From Peribacillus glennii (GTDB lineage Bacteria > Bacillota > Bacilli > Bacillales > DSM-1321), in contig NZ_QVTD01000011.1 in the NCBI RefSeq assembly GCF_003429105.1, forward strand, positions 62,001-126,000: 64,000 nt of DNA. The letters run 5' to 3'. Below are positions 1 to 8,957 of the stretch, in pieces. Made by a program: the position numbers and the translations under genes. Position 1 is the first letter of the stretch, and the number at the start of each line of letters is the position of its first letter. The notes beneath the pieces are model-generated. The model saw nothing but the letters and a program-made list of their open reading frames with translations, did no database searches and was not told where the DNA came from.

Positions 1-1107
1 AACCATGAATTTTATATGGACCTGGCCATAAAGAATGCACAGGCAATGAAGGGGCAGACAGATCCTAATCCGTTGGTCGGATCGGTGATTGTAAATGATA
101 ACAGGGTTGTAGGCATCGGCGCGCACTTAAAGGCAGGGGAGCCGCATGCGGAGATTCATGCAATCAGGATGGCCGGGGAAAAGGCCAGGGGTGGAACCAT
201 TTATGTCACGCTAGAGCCATGTTCGCATCACGGCCGTACCGGTCCCTGCGCGGTGGCCATTGTGGAAGCGGGCATAAAAAGAGTGGTAATTGCTACCTTG
301 GATCCGAATCCGCTTGTGTCCGGAAGAGGCGTCAAAATCCTGGAAGAGGCTGGCATTGAGGTGATTGTGGGCATCTTTGAGAAAGAATCCCGGAAAATGA
401 ATGAAGTGTTTAATAAATTCATTGTCAGCCAGTTGCCCTTTGTAACAGTAAAAGCCGGGATCACACTGGATGGAAAAATTGCCACGGCTTCATCAGACAG
501 CAAATGGATTACGTCTGAAGAGGCGAGATATGATGTACACAAGGAAAGAAATGTAAATCAGGCGATCCTTGTCGGGGCAGGTACAGTTTTGAAGGACAAT
601 CCTAAGCTCACCGCCAGAATTCCCAATGGTCGCAATCCAATCCGCGTAATCCTGGATTCCACTTTAAAAATTCCCATGGAGTCAAAAGTGGTTACGGATA
701 AGCTTGCGGATACGTGGATTTTTACGAGTCAAGCCTATCAGAAGGACAAAAAAGAAAAGTTAGAAGAATCAGGGATAAAAGTTTTTATAACAAAGGGTGG
801 AGTGAAAGTGGATTCCCGGGAGGTATTGGAGATCCTTGGAAAACATTCCGTCTCATCTGTTTTGGTTGAAGGCGGCGGCACCGTCAACGCCTCTCTTATT
901 GAACAAAGATTGGTGGATAAAGTGATCATCTATATAGCACCAAAATTAGCGGGCGGCGCGGCGGCTCCAACGTTCCTTGAAGGTGCGGGCATCGATAAAA
1001 TGGCTGATGCTGTTGAACTTACGGATGTAACAGTGGAAAGCATAGGAAAAGACTTTAAGTTTATTGGTTACCCAAACTACAAATCAGATCAGTCTCAAGA
1101 GGGATAA
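1..1107 (+). CDS. ribD: Riboflavin biosynthesis deaminase/reductase RibD (5' end outside window)
   Basis: Bifunctional enzyme of riboflavin synthesis. It deaminates the pyrimidine ring of the GTP cyclohydrolase II product and then reduces the ribosyl side chain with NADPH. The N-terminal deaminase domain shows the zinc motif HAEIHAI and the paired-cysteine motif PCSHHGRTGPC. The C-terminal reductase domain contains TLDGKIAT, SKWITS, VGAGTVLKDNP and VEGGGTVNASL. The reading frame is open to base 1 and encodes NHEFY before the first internal Met, which matches the usual RibD N-terminus, so only a few codons are missing. No ribE, ribA or ribH follows; the next gene is an unrelated nucleotidase 3 bases downstream. 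An FMN riboswitch, if present, would lie outside the window. Confidence 0.95.
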   Translation, partial: NHEFYMDLAIKNAQAMKGQTDPNPLVGSVIVNDNRVVGIGAHLKAGEPHAEIHAIRMAGEKARGGTIYVTLEPCSHHGRTGPCAVAIVEAGIKRVVIATLDPNPLVSGRGVKILEEAGIEVIVGIFEKESRKMNEVFNKFIVSQLPFVTVKAGITLDGKIATASSDSKWITSEEARYDVHKERNVNQAILVGAGTVLKDNPKLTARIPNGRNPIRVILDSTLKIPMESKVVTDKLADTWIFTSQAYQKDKKEKLEESGIKVFITKGGVKVDSREVLEILGKHSVSSVLVEGGGTVNASLIEQRLVDKVIIYIAPKLAGGAAAPTFLEGAGIDKMADAVELTDVTVESIGKDFKFIGYPNYKSDQSQEG

Positions 1108-1110
1108 TAT

Positions 1111-1689
1111 ATGAAATTTGGTTTTGATATAGATGATACTTTAATTAATCTAAGGGAGCATGCCTTTAACATCTACAATAAGAACTTGAACCAAAATGTT
1201 GGCCTTGATGTATTCCATACACTAAAACGGGTCGAAATCCACGAGGCTTTCGGGTTATCGGATGAACAAGGGAAAGACATGTGGAACAGTTCCTTGGAAG
1301 AAATCTATTATACGTCTTGCCCCGCTTTTCCTGATGCCGTACAACTCTTGCAGGAATTAGACGAACAAGGCCATGAAATATACTATATAACCGCAAGGCC
1401 TAAGGAGCATGGCGAGCGAACAAAAAATTGGTTGATTGAAAACGGCTTTCCGGTCCAAGAAGGGAGATTCTTCTACGGAATGAAGGATGAAGAAAAAATA
1501 AACATCATTAGGGAGCTGGATTTGGATTTTTATTTTGACGATAAACCGGCGGTGCTGGAAACACTATCGAATGAACCTGTGCAATTGTTTGTAAAAGATC
1601 AATCGTACAATCAACACCTAGGCGTCCCCCGGTTTATAAATTGGTCTGAAATAGCTGAAACGCTAAAGAGCGGTAACAAAAAGATGTAG
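1111..1689 (+). CDS. HAD-superfamily 5'(3')-nucleotidase-like hydrolase
   Basis: A 192-residue HAD-fold phosphatase. Motif I is GFDIDDTLINL near the N-terminus (DxDxT nucleophile). A motif II-like ITARP lies near residue 90, and the C-terminal FYFDDKP supplies the metal-binding Asp pair. This layout fits the 5'(3')-deoxyribonucleotidase (NT5C) and YqfW-like group; substrate is not shown by the sequence. The gene starts 3 bases after the ribD stop with its ribosome binding site (AAGAGGG) inside ribD, so it is probably co-transcribed. A strong terminator begins at its stop codon. Confidence 0.82.
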   Translation: MKFGFDIDDTLINLREHAFNIYNKNLNQNVGLDVFHTLKRVEIHEAFGLSDEQGKDMWNSSLEEIYYTSCPAFPDAVQLLQELDEQGHEIYYITARPKEHGERTKNWLIENGFPVQEGRFFYGMKDEEKINIIRELDLDFYFDDKPAVLETLSNEPVQLFVKDQSYNQHLGVPRFINWSEIAETLKSGNKKM

Positions 1690-1721
1690 ACATTGCCTCT
1701 TTTGGTAGCAATGTCTTTTTT
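1689..1721 (+). terminator. Rho-independent terminator after the nucleotidase gene
   Basis: Stem GACATTGC / GCAATGTC with an 11-base loop followed by six T. It overlaps the last base of the upstream stop codon. Confidence 0.85.
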
Positions 1722-1741
1722 GATATATAAACTTGAACTAA

Positions 1742-2017
1742 GGATTCGACTGTTCTGGATTGTCAAATATTTGTACAGTAAATCAGGCAAAACATTGTCT
1801 TGCACAGCCTGTGATATGTATACCAGAGGAAAACGTGTAATCAAGCTGGCAGCAGGCGACTTAATGTTCTTTGCACCTAACAAAGCTTCAAAACAGAAAA
1901 ATGTTTCCATTTATATCGGCACCGGAAAAATGATTCATTCTTCTTCAAAAGGTCGTTTCCTTTGATATACAAGCAATTCTATTGAAACGAAAATATATTG
2001 GCGCCAAGCGTATATAA
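1742..2017 (+). pseudogene. Remnant of an NlpC/P60 cell-wall peptidase domain
   Basis: Three reading frames together reconstruct the end of an NlpC/P60 domain. In one frame GFDCSGL (the catalytic Cys motif) appears at 1742-1762, directly after a stop codon. One base is then missing and the frame shifts to VKYLYSKSGKTL and later AAGDLMFF and IHSSSKG, which are typical of the family. A second shift near 1955 is needed to reach the usual ending YIGAKRI before TAA at 2015. No start codon or 5' half remains, so this is a decayed relic. It lies directly behind a terminator and has no promoter that I can recognise. Confidence 0.8.
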
Positions 2018-2150
2018 TTGATTGGAATGGGACGGCCCCGGTTCGCTCTCTATTTTTTTGCGCACGTGAGGAAAAAGTGCGTACTAAAGGTCATAATGTT
2101 ATTATGAAGAGGTTGAACAGAACACTCATTGGCAAAAGGAAGGGAGCAGC

Positions 2151-2708
2151 ATGTTGAAGAAACTAGTTTTACTTCTAATGTTTATCTTATTAGTACCTAA
2201 CATTACAAGCGCCCACACCGGCCTGTCTTCATCCAGTCCGAAAGAAGGCCAGGCAGTAACAGAAGATTTAAAAGAAATCACCCTTACATATGAAACAAAA
2301 ATTGAAAAATTAAGTTCGATGAAACTAAAAAAGGCCGGAACTGAAATCCCATTGCGACAAACCAAGGTCCTGGATAACCAGATGATCGGAATCTTATCGG
2401 AACCGTTAAGCAATGGACCATATGTGATAGAGTGGAAAATCGTTGGAGCGGACGGGCATCCAATAACAGGTAAAGTATCCTTTAAAGTTCAGCTGGAAAA
2501 CAATGAAGTAGATGACCAAGAAAAAACTGACAAACAATCTAAAAGCGAAGAAACGGAGGAAAGGCAGCCTGATGTCAAAGAGCATGAAAAAAGTGCACCT
2601 GTCAAAGAATCCAATAATTCTCGAAACACGCTTATTACCGTGATAACGTCGATTCTTGTGCTTGTTTTACTTGCAGGTTTATTGCTGCTTTTAAGAAAGA
2701 AGCGTTAA
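2151..2708 (+). CDS. CopC-domain copper-binding protein, membrane anchored
   Basis: A 185-residue secreted protein. An N-terminal signal peptide ends near NITSAHTG, so mature His1 of the CopC fold would sit at the cleavage site. The CopC domain covers about residues 21-120 and includes GADGHPITGKVSF, whose Asp and His complete the usual copper site. A charged Lys/Glu-rich linker (about 121-155) leads to a C-terminal membrane helix and a basic tail RKKR. The RBS AAGGAAGGGAG is strong. Its stop lies 3 bases before the CopD-like gene, so the two form a copper uptake or tolerance operon. In B. subtilis YcnJ the two domains are fused; here they are separate genes. Confidence 0.85.
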   Translation: MLKKLVLLLMFILLVPNITSAHTGLSSSSPKEGQAVTEDLKEITLTYETKIEKLSSMKLKKAGTEIPLRQTKVLDNQMIGILSEPLSNGPYVIEWKIVGADGHPITGKVSFKVQLENNEVDDQEKTDKQSKSEETEERQPDVKEHEKSAPVKESNNSRNTLITVITSILVLVLLAGLLLLLRKKR

Positions 2709-2711
2709 GAC

Positions 2712-3788
2712 ATGGGTTTTTTTAACCCTATCGCCGAATTTATCACTTATTTGTTGTTTTCGGTTCTTGTTGGCCATGCTGCGCTTCAATTTGTCCCGGC
2801 AAAGTATAAGCCGGAAGTATTTATCCCTGTACCATTTTTACTGCTTTCTGCTCTTGGTATCATATTTTTTACGTTCTTCCCGGTTCTCCAAGTCATCTTA
2901 TACTTTCAAGAAAGTATCGGACTGGGTTCAGCAGCATTATCAGTCCTGACAGATTTTCAAGTGGGAAAAGCATGGATTTTCATCGGGTTTGCGGCTACAT
3001 TTTTATACTTGACGATATACGCCCATGGATCAAAGTATTTACAGGCGCTTTGGTTAGTCCTGATGATCATGGCAATCGGATATGCGAGCCATGTCTCTAG
3101 TTTGTCATTTTGGTATGGCTTGATAAATCACAGTATTCACTTTGTAGTGGCGGCAAGCTGGGTAGGCATCCTACTTAATGTTGCATGGTTCTCAACGGAT
3201 AACAATAATTGGGGGCGCTTTTTACGGTGGTTTACACCGTTTGCTGTGATTTGCCTGGTTATGATAATCGTTAGCGGCCTGCTTGTTATGTTTCTGATAG
3301 TCGAACCGAAAGCGTATATGAAGGCATGGGTGCTGCCTTACGGGCAAATGTTATTGCTAAAGCATATAAGCATCATTCCGGTGGTTGTGTTTGCAGTTAT
3401 TAACGGCATTCTTTCTAAAAAAGGAAAGGATTTTTATGACCTGCGGCCCTGGATTAAGGCTGAAACGATAGTATTAATGATTGTCTTTTTCTTCACCGGG
3501 GTAATGGGAACTCTTTCGCCGCCCCATGAGGCAGACTTAACAGTAAGTACGGAGGGAGCCGCCAGATGGGTGGAATTGTTAATAAATAAGGAGATAGTAT
3601 CTCCTTTCCAGGCTGGGCTTTCACCATCTAGCCTCTCAGTCTTGTTTCTATTCATTTCTATATTATTTCTGTTATGTATGATCATCAGCCATAGGCGGAA
3701 ACTTCCGTTTTTAGGGGTGGTTTTTGCCTGCTGCTTAATCGTTGCTATATATATGGCGCTTATGCTGGCTTTTAACATTGTCGCTTAA
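2712..3788 (+). CDS. CopD-family copper import/resistance membrane protein
   Basis: A 358-residue protein with about eight or nine hydrophobic segments and the CopD-type motifs HSIHFVVAASWVG (about residues 140-152) and KHISIIPVVV. CopD proteins pass copper across the membrane after binding by CopC, and the adjacent copC supports that role. The late segment TGVMGTLSPPHE is typical of the family. It starts 3 bases after copC and is followed by a terminator. The direction of copper movement cannot be read from the sequence. Confidence 0.85.
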   Translation: MGFFNPIAEFITYLLFSVLVGHAALQFVPAKYKPEVFIPVPFLLLSALGIIFFTFFPVLQVILYFQESIGLGSAALSVLTDFQVGKAWIFIGFAATFLYLTIYAHGSKYLQALWLVLMIMAIGYASHVSSLSFWYGLINHSIHFVVAASWVGILLNVAWFSTDNNNWGRFLRWFTPFAVICLVMIIVSGLLVMFLIVEPKAYMKAWVLPYGQMLLLKHISIIPVVVFAVINGILSKKGKDFYDLRPWIKAETIVLMIVFFFTGVMGTLSPPHEADLTVSTEGAARWVELLINKEIVSPFQAGLSPSSLSVLFLFISILFLLCMIISHRRKLPFLGVVFACCLIVAIYMALMLAFNIVA

Positions 3789-3821
3789 CGTTATTTACCA
3801 AAATCTCAATTGTGAAGAAAT

Positions 3822-3854
3822 AGTCTGTTGATTCTATAGCAGGCTTTTTTTTAT
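3822..3854 (+). terminator. Terminator of the copC-copD operon
   Basis: Stem AGTCTGT / GCAGGCT (with G-T pairs) followed by a run of eight T. Confidence 0.75.
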
Positions 3855-3928
3855 TTCTTTTCAATGTTTGGTAATAAGGTTAAATAAGCAGGGATCGGGG
3901 AACATAGAAGAAAAAGGGAGGAATTGTT

Positions 3929-4108
3929 ATGAAGGACCAGGAAAAGCAGGTAAATGGGCAAGCGGACTATGCTGCGGGTGCTGCTCAAGCTTCGGATGAT
4001 ACTCTAAACGGAGGCGGCCAAGAAGGCAATCACAGCTTAATCTGCAACAACGAACTTTTCAATAAAGAATTATGGGCTATTGTGGATGACACTTCACGGG
4101 AGGATTAG
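3929..4108 (+). CDS. Small hypothetical protein, 59 residues
   Basis: ATG at 3929 has a strong RBS (AAAGGGAGG) seven to eight bases upstream and the frame runs to TAG at 4106. The product is hydrophilic and acidic, with an Ala/Gly-rich middle, a single Cys (HSLICNNE) and the ending IVDDTSRED. There is no signal peptide or membrane helix. I do not recognise the family. It stands alone between the copCD terminator and the convergent DUF2243 gene. Confidence 0.6.
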   Translation: MKDQEKQVNGQADYAAGAAQASDDTLNGGGQEGNHSLICNNELFNKELWAIVDDTSRED

Positions 4109-4288
4109 AGAGAGCTTTCCTCATCCAGATCCCAAACTTGCAAATGAAACTGGGATTTCACAACTTTATCTTGATTTATCCTAACTCTTTAATTTCATGA
4201 AAAAACTGGATTTCATCAAATAATCAATTGATTCAGGATTTCAAAAAATGCATATCAGATTTTCCACAAGTATTTCATAGTTGAACTA

Positions 4289-4326
4289 CAAAAACTGACG
4301 GGCATGGTACTGCCTGTCAGTTTTTG
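4289..4326. terminator. Bidirectional terminator between a small gene and the DUF2243 gene
   Basis: Long stem AAAACTGACGGGCA / TGCCTGTCAGTTTTT with a short loop, A-rich before and T-rich after. It overlaps the stop codon of the minus-strand DUF2243 gene and can serve both strands. Confidence 0.8.
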
Positions 4327-4784
4327 TTTAATGCATTTCGAGTTTCCATAGAAGAGGAACGTTTCTTGGCGCGGTGTAACAGCCACCCTGCTAAAATCAA
4401 TAAAAGGCCTGAAATATCAAAAAGTACGTCGTATAAAAACTGGTTTGGCCCTGGTTTCACATGGTGGATCCCGAGTAAATGGTGATCAATAATGCCTTCA
4501 AGAAAGTTAAACATACCTGCTCCCAATAAAAAAGCTCCCCAAAACTTGCGGGTGTTGTGCCTGTTTTCTGCTGGATTACTTTGCCACAGCAAGATTCCGG
4601 CAAAGAAAATAATGATGGTTACAAATAAATGGAAAAAACCATCGCTCATAATCTGATGATGCCGGTCAGTCGGCATATAGACACTATGCCATTGTAATAA
4701 TTGGTGAAGCACGATACCATCAAGCATTCCAATCATCCCTACACCGAATAGAAACGCACCCCAAAACAAACGGTTATTTTTCAT
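4317..4784 (-). CDS. DUF2243 membrane protein
   Basis: About 155 residues with four membrane helices arranged as two similar halves: FWGAFLFGVGMIGMLDGIV and FWGAFLLGAGMFNFLEGII. Each half is followed by an HxLLxxH-type segment (HQLLQWH, HHLLGIH). This duplicated pattern is characteristic of DUF2243 proteins, whose function is unknown. I chose ATG at 4784 because TAGGATG lies seven bases upstream; the frame is open to 4823. The conserved His and Asp/Glu in both halves suggest metal or haem binding, but that is inference. Confidence 0.8.
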   Translation of the reverse strand: MKNNRLFWGAFLFGVGMIGMLDGIVLHQLLQWHSVYMPTDRHHQIMSDGFFHLFVTIIIFFAGILLWQSNPAENRHNTRKFWGAFLLGAGMFNFLEGIIDHHLLGIHHVKPGPNQFLYDVLFDISGLLLILAGWLLHRAKKRSSSMETRNALNKN

Positions 4785-5025
4785 TAGCAACATCCTAATA
4801 TATTTTTTGAATTTTACAAACATTATTGCCGGAATGTCTTGTGTTTAAACCTATCTCCTTTTTAATGAATAAGGGTGGAACGAAGACCGGGCGGTAGATA
4901 TATTTTTTCATCGGGATGCTACTTTTTGATTTCAGGTCAACAGCTAAATATATTGAAACAAATTAAATATTATTCCATACTATATTCGTAGCTTCTACTA
5001 TCGTTTACGCAAGGGAGGGCTCTGC

Positions 5026-5949
5026 TTGAGTCACCATCATGGACATTCACACGGAGATGGTCATCACCATCACCATTCTTCCAATAAAAAGGCACTGCTT
5101 TCTGCGTTTATATTAATCTCTCTCTTCATGGTCATTGAAGTGGCAGGGGGAATTTTGACGAACAGCCTGGCGCTTATCTCTGATGCAGGCCATATGCTCA
5201 GTGACGCCGCCGCACTCGGGTTAAGTTATTTAGCGATAAGCCTTGGCGAGCGAAAGGCAACGAATGCCAAGACTTTTGGCTATAAGCGATTTGAGATTAT
5301 CGCGGCATCGATCAACGGCATTACGCTGCTTGTGATTTCCATTTATATATTTTACGAAGCGGTACAAAGATTTATTGATCCGCCTGAAGTCCAGAGTTTG
5401 GGTATGCTGGCTATTTCCATCATTGGCCTTCTCGTTAACATTGCTGCGGCCTGGATTTTAATGCGGGGCGATAAGGATGAAAACCTGAATGTCAGAAGCG
5501 CGTTTTTGCATGTGATTGGGGATATGCTCGGCTCTGTTGGGGCAATTGTTGCAGCTCTGTTGATCTATTTCTTTGGCTGGGGAATAGCCGACCCGATCGC
5601 CAGTGTAATTGTGGCCGTATTGATTGTGGTAAGCGGCTGGAGGGTCACGAAGGATTCGTTCCATATTTTGATGGAGGGTGTGCCGGATCAAATTGACATG
5701 AAGGAAGTAAAGGCATCCCTGCTTGGCTTGCCGAAAGTGACCGGTGTCCATGATTTGCACATATGGACGATCACTTCAGGCTTCCCGACACTTAGCTGTC
5801 ATGTTGTCATCGGTCCGAAGGCAGCCCATGACCAGGTTTTATCTGAAGCGCAATTATTGCTTCACGATAAATTTGGCATCGAGCACAGTACGATACAGGT
5901 GGAACGGGAAGAAGATGGTTGCCCAAATCCACATAATTCATGTAATTAA
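5026..5949 (+). CDS. czcD: CDF-family zinc/cobalt/cadmium efflux protein CzcD
   Basis: A 307-residue cation diffusion facilitator that exports divalent cations in exchange for protons or K+. The N-terminus is very His-rich (HHHGHSHGDGHHHHHHSS). Six membrane helices carry the two HxxxD sites: SDAGHMLSDAAALG in TM2 and HVIGDMLGS in TM5. The cytoplasmic domain from about residue 210 contains GVHDLHIWTI. The start is TTG at 5026 with RBS AAGGGAGGG. It is monocistronic, with a terminator right after the stop. It differs from the second CDF gene at 30549-31430, which lacks the His-rich leader. Confidence 0.93.
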   Translation: MSHHHGHSHGDGHHHHHSSNKKALLSAFILISLFMVIEVAGGILTNSLALISDAGHMLSDAAALGLSYLAISLGERKATNAKTFGYKRFEIIAASINGITLLVISIYIFYEAVQRFIDPPEVQSLGMLAISIIGLLVNIAAAWILMRGDKDENLNVRSAFLHVIGDMLGSVGAIVAALLIYFFGWGIADPIASVIVAVLIVVSGWRVTKDSFHILMEGVPDQIDMKEVKASLLGLPKVTGVHDLHIWTITSGFPTLSCHVVIGPKAAHDQVLSEAQLLLHDKFGIEHSTIQVEREEDGCPNPHNSCN

Positions 5950-5956
5950 CCAGGTA

Positions 5957-5985
5957 AAATCATGGGGAAATCCATGATTTTTTTA
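5957..5985 (+). terminator. Terminator of czcD
   Basis: Stem AAATCATGG / CCATGATTT with a six-base loop and a T run. Confidence 0.82.
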
Positions 5986-6395
5986 TTTTCTATAAACATG
6001 CTGCCTATTATGGGCGTTCTTCCAATTTGTTATGGAAGATGGAGAATGGTTCACTTTAATATCCCCAATTGGCTAACAGCGGAAACTTGTGTTGGTGAAA
6101 AGGGAGTGGCGAGAAGAAAACCAGATAAAATCATTGGAATGGCAAACTTCTTTTTCAAATGAATACCTCCATATATAAAATAGATTTAGTATAGTAAAGC
6201 ATCAAATCAATGTGAATAGACTATTGATTACATTAATAAATCACAAAATTTAAAGAAATGGCTTTCTATGAATGGTTAATCCTTTTTTTGGCACACCTTA
6301 TCTAACATCTCCCTGACATATTCCTATGATATACTCTAATTTGACTACGACTTATTAATTAAACTGTTTATATTGCACGGTAGAGGAGGATGGCT
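5986..6395. other. Intergenic region upstream of the two-component operon
   Basis: About 410 bases. A 66-codon frame overlaps the czcD terminator but has no RBS and no family resemblance, so I do not call it a gene. The last 100 bases are AT-rich with a TATACT-like -10 near 6331 and probably hold the promoter of the response-regulator gene; no clear -35 is visible. I see nothing else. Confidence 0.4.
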
Positions 6396-7082
6396 ATGAA
6401 AACAATCCTAATCGTCGAGGATGAAAAACCGATTTCGATGGTTTTGAAGGCATACTTGCAGCGGGAAAGTTTCCAGGTTATTCAAGTATTTGATGGTGCT
6501 GAGGCCTCGGCTGCCTTTAATGATAATAGTCCTGATCTTGTGCTGCTTGACGTGATGCTCCCAGGAAAAGATGGATGGGAAATATTGAAAGAAATCCGGC
6601 AAAAAGGGACATGCCCGGTCATTATGCTGACTGCACTTGGGGATATCGATTATAAATTAGCAGGGTTCAAGACCGGTGCAGATGATTATATTTCGAAGCC
6701 CTTTGTGGCCGAGGAAGTGGTTGCGCGTGTGCATGCTGTGTTAAGGCGCTCTCCGGGGATTCTTGCTGAGGACAATGTAAGGCGGTTTGGCAGCTTGACG
6801 GTAGATCTGGATTCTTACAGTATCCAGGTGAACGGAAACGAAGTCAGTTTGACGCCAAGGGATTTATCACTTTTTGTCTTTTTTGCCAAAAATCCCAACC
6901 AAATTTTCACAAGGGAACAGTTAATCGAGCAGGTATGGGGAATGGATTATGACGGCAGTGACCGTGCGGTGGACCTTGCCATTAAACGCATTCGCAAAGC
7001 GCTTGAAAACTGGCCTGCCACTGACGGGGAAATCAAAACTCTACGGGGATTGGGGTATCAGTTGTGTGTTAATGAGATCTAA
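6396..7082 (+). CDS. OmpR/PhoB-family response regulator
   Basis: A 228-residue regulator. The receiver domain (about 1-118) has the acidic pair in IVEDEKP, the phosphoacceptor Asp in LLLDVMLPG, the Thr in MLTAL and the Lys in SKPF. The C-terminal winged helix (about 130-226) includes LTPRDLSLF, FTREQLIEQVWG and TLRGLGYQL. I chose ATG at 6396 because GAGGAGG lies seven bases upstream; an in-frame ATG at 6390 overlaps that RBS. The kinase gene overlaps its 3' end by 11 bases. The regulon is not evident from the neighbours. Confidence 0.93.
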   Translation: MKTILIVEDEKPISMVLKAYLQRESFQVIQVFDGAEASAAFNDNSPDLVLLDVMLPGKDGWEILKEIRQKGTCPVIMLTALGDIDYKLAGFKTGADDYISKPFVAEEVVARVHAVLRRSPGILAEDNVRRFGSLTVDLDSYSIQVNGNEVSLTPRDLSLFVFFAKNPNQIFTREQLIEQVWGMDYDGSDRAVDLAIKRIRKALENWPATDGEIKTLRGLGYQLCVNEI

Positions 7083-8496
7083 AAAGCGAACGACACTACT
7101 AAGATATTGGACAACACGATATGTACTGACCCTTTTTGTCGGGCTAATATTCCTGGGGGTCTTCTCGATGTGGTGGATGCAGCAGACCGCCCTCGAATAT
7201 CGTCTTAATTTATTGAAATATTTAGCGGATGAGACAGCTGACAGGGCCATCAAGGATAATGGGAATGTTGTCATCGGACCGATTTTATCCGGGATTATCA
7301 ATGAGCGGGAAAAAATTCTGCATCTGAACAAGGAGCCAATCATTTATATTACGGATCCCGACGGCCAGATAATTTTTACGAACCCGCAAATTTATATAAA
7401 AGAAGGAGAGGACCAGATCCAGAAATCCATCCTTCAAAGTAAAAACAGCATCCAAAAGGTGAAATTGAATGATGGAAATAAAGTATTCGTTGTAAAGTCA
7501 CCGATTGATTATTCAGAAAAACGGTACGGCTGGGTTTTCATTATTCAAGATGAAAGTTCGTTAAAAGAGGTTGATCAGGACCATGGAATTCTTGCGATCA
7601 TGCTCATCGGGCTCGGGATTCTTGGGCTTGCGGTTATCTATGTATTATCACGGAGAATCTCCAGGCCTATTCAAAAGGTGGCCAAGGCTGCCGCCCAGAT
7701 CAGGGAAGGGAATTATGACATCGACTTGCACGAAGATGCCCGGGAGGAAGAAATTTATGAACTAGTACAATCATTTAAGCAGATGACGAACCGGTTGACA
7801 CAGCTGGAGAAGCTAAGGGCACAACTGTTCGCGGGTGTAACCCATGATTTAAAGACGCCTGTTACCTCCATCAGCGGGCTCGTACAAGCTGTTAAGGATG
7901 ATGTGGTAACAGGGGAAGAAAGCAAGGAATTCCTGGATATATCGTTGAAGGAAATAAAAAGGCTCCAAAGAATGATTGAAGATCTTCTGGATTTCAATGC
8001 GATTTCATCGGGAGCCTTTACAATCAAGGTGAAGCAGGAAAATTTAAATGAACTAATTAAAGAAATCGCGTATCAATGGAAGGTAACCCAGGAGGATCAG
8101 AATTTTGAATTAAATGTGAAGGTACCTGAGAAGTTCCTTTTTGGAATGGTAGATTCATTGCGGCTTCAGGAAATACTCATCAATTTATTGAATAATGCGA
8201 AACAGGCTCTGGCCGAGGATAGAAGAATCGAAATCTCGCTATACAAAAGCGATAACAATCGTATTAATATTGATGTTAAAGATCACGGAAAAGGGATATC
8301 GCCTGAGGAAAAAGATTATATTTTTGAACCATTTTACCGGGGAGAGAAGAAAAAGCTGAAAGTCCGAGGGCTCGGGCTGGGGCTTCCTTTTAGCAGAATG
8401 CTGGCAAAAGCGCAAAGAGGCGATCTTGTTCTTAAGGAAAGCAGCGATGCAGGGACCACCTTTTCCCTATCTTTGGTCCACCAGCCTGAAGTGTAA
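7072..8496 (+). CDS. Sensor histidine kinase (HAMP, HisKA, HATPase)
   Basis: 474 residues, partner of the preceding regulator. TM1 is near residues 14-34, followed by an extracellular sensor of about 130 residues containing IIYITDPDGQIIFTNP. TM2 (GLGILGLAVIYVL) precedes a HAMP linker beginning SRRISRPIQKV. The H-box is GVTHDLKTPVTSISG, and the ATPase domain has ILINLLNNAKQAL (N box), DHGKGIS (G1) and GLGLGLPFSRML (G2). ATG at 7072 lies inside the regulator gene, indicating translational coupling; the frame is open further upstream but lacks membrane topology there. The stimulus is unknown. Confidence 0.93.
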   Translation: MRSKKRTTLLRYWTTRYVLTLFVGLIFLGVFSMWWMQQTALEYRLNLLKYLADETADRAIKDNGNVVIGPILSGIINEREKILHLNKEPIIYITDPDGQIIFTNPQIYIKEGEDQIQKSILQSKNSIQKVKLNDGNKVFVVKSPIDYSEKRYGWVFIIQDESSLKEVDQDHGILAIMLIGLGILGLAVIYVLSRRISRPIQKVAKAAAQIREGNYDIDLHEDAREEEIYELVQSFKQMTNRLTQLEKLRAQLFAGVTHDLKTPVTSISGLVQAVKDDVVTGEESKEFLDISLKEIKRLQRMIEDLLDFNAISSGAFTIKVKQENLNELIKEIAYQWKVTQEDQNFELNVKVPEKFLFGMVDSLRLQEILINLLNNAKQALAEDRRIEISLYKSDNNRINIDVKDHGKGISPEEKDYIFEPFYRGEKKKLKVRGLGLGLPFSRMLAKAQRGDLVLKESSDAGTTFSLSLVHQPEV

Positions 8497-8520
8497 GATC
8501 TATTACTATAAAATACAACA

Positions 8521-8554
8521 AAAGGTTGTCCCATTACATTGGGACAACCTTTTA
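8521..8554. terminator. Bidirectional terminator between the kinase and Spx-like genes
   Basis: Long stem AAAGGTTGTCCCA / TGGGACAACCTTTT flanked by A and T runs; serves two convergent genes. Confidence 0.88.
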
Positions 8555-8561
8555 AGTAAAT

Positions 8562-8957
8562 TTAATTGATCAGGCTGATTGCTCTCCATAATTGAATATT
8601 ACGGACCTTTCTAGGAAGGAAGCGGCCCATTTCCTCTTCGTTATAACCGGCATGTAAATTCTTATGGTCAAACACAATGGGGCGTCGCAGCAGGTCCGGA
8701 TTTTCCTGGATGATTTTGCATAGCTCATTTAGAGGTGTGTTATTGATATCAAGTTTCAGGTTTTTAAATTTCTTGGAGCGTGTCGAAATGATTTCATCTG
8801 TTCCGCCTTCTGTTTTCCTAAGTATCTCCTTAATTTCGTCCACTGACAGAGGCTGTGCATATATATTTCTTTCGTTGTATGGAATATTGTTTTTTTGAAG
8901 CCATGCTTTTGCTTTTCTGCAAGCGAGGCTGCTGGGAGTTGTATAAATGGTAACCAA
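8562..8957 (-). CDS. Spx/ArsC-family regulator lacking the first redox cysteine
   Basis: 131 residues with the full Spx layout: MVTIYTTP at the N-terminus, [10 protein letters not shown] in the middle, the RRPIVF segment, and GRFLPRKVR near the C-terminus. Spx binds the alpha C-terminal domain of RNA polymerase and redirects transcription under thiol stress; the CxxC at positions 10-13 is its switch. Here the segment reads PSSLACRKA, so Cys10 is Ser and only Cys13 remains. The region equivalent to the Gly52 RNA polymerase contact is retained. It is therefore probably a paralogue of Spx with altered or no disulfide switching. It is monocistronic. Confidence 0.88.
   Translation of the reverse strand: MVTIYTTPSSLACRKAKAWLQKNNIPYNERNIYAQPLSVDEIKEILRKTEGGTDEIISTRSKKFKNLKLDINNTPLNELCKIIQENPDLLRRPIVFDHKNLHAGYNEEEMGRFLPRKVRNIQLWRAISLIN

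Noticed and set aside
1693-1965. 90-codon open frame as an intact gene
   Set aside because: It starts inside a terminator and is one frame of a shifted NlpC/P60 remnant.
5962-6162. 66-codon frame behind czcD
   Set aside because: It begins in the czcD terminator, has no RBS and no family pattern.
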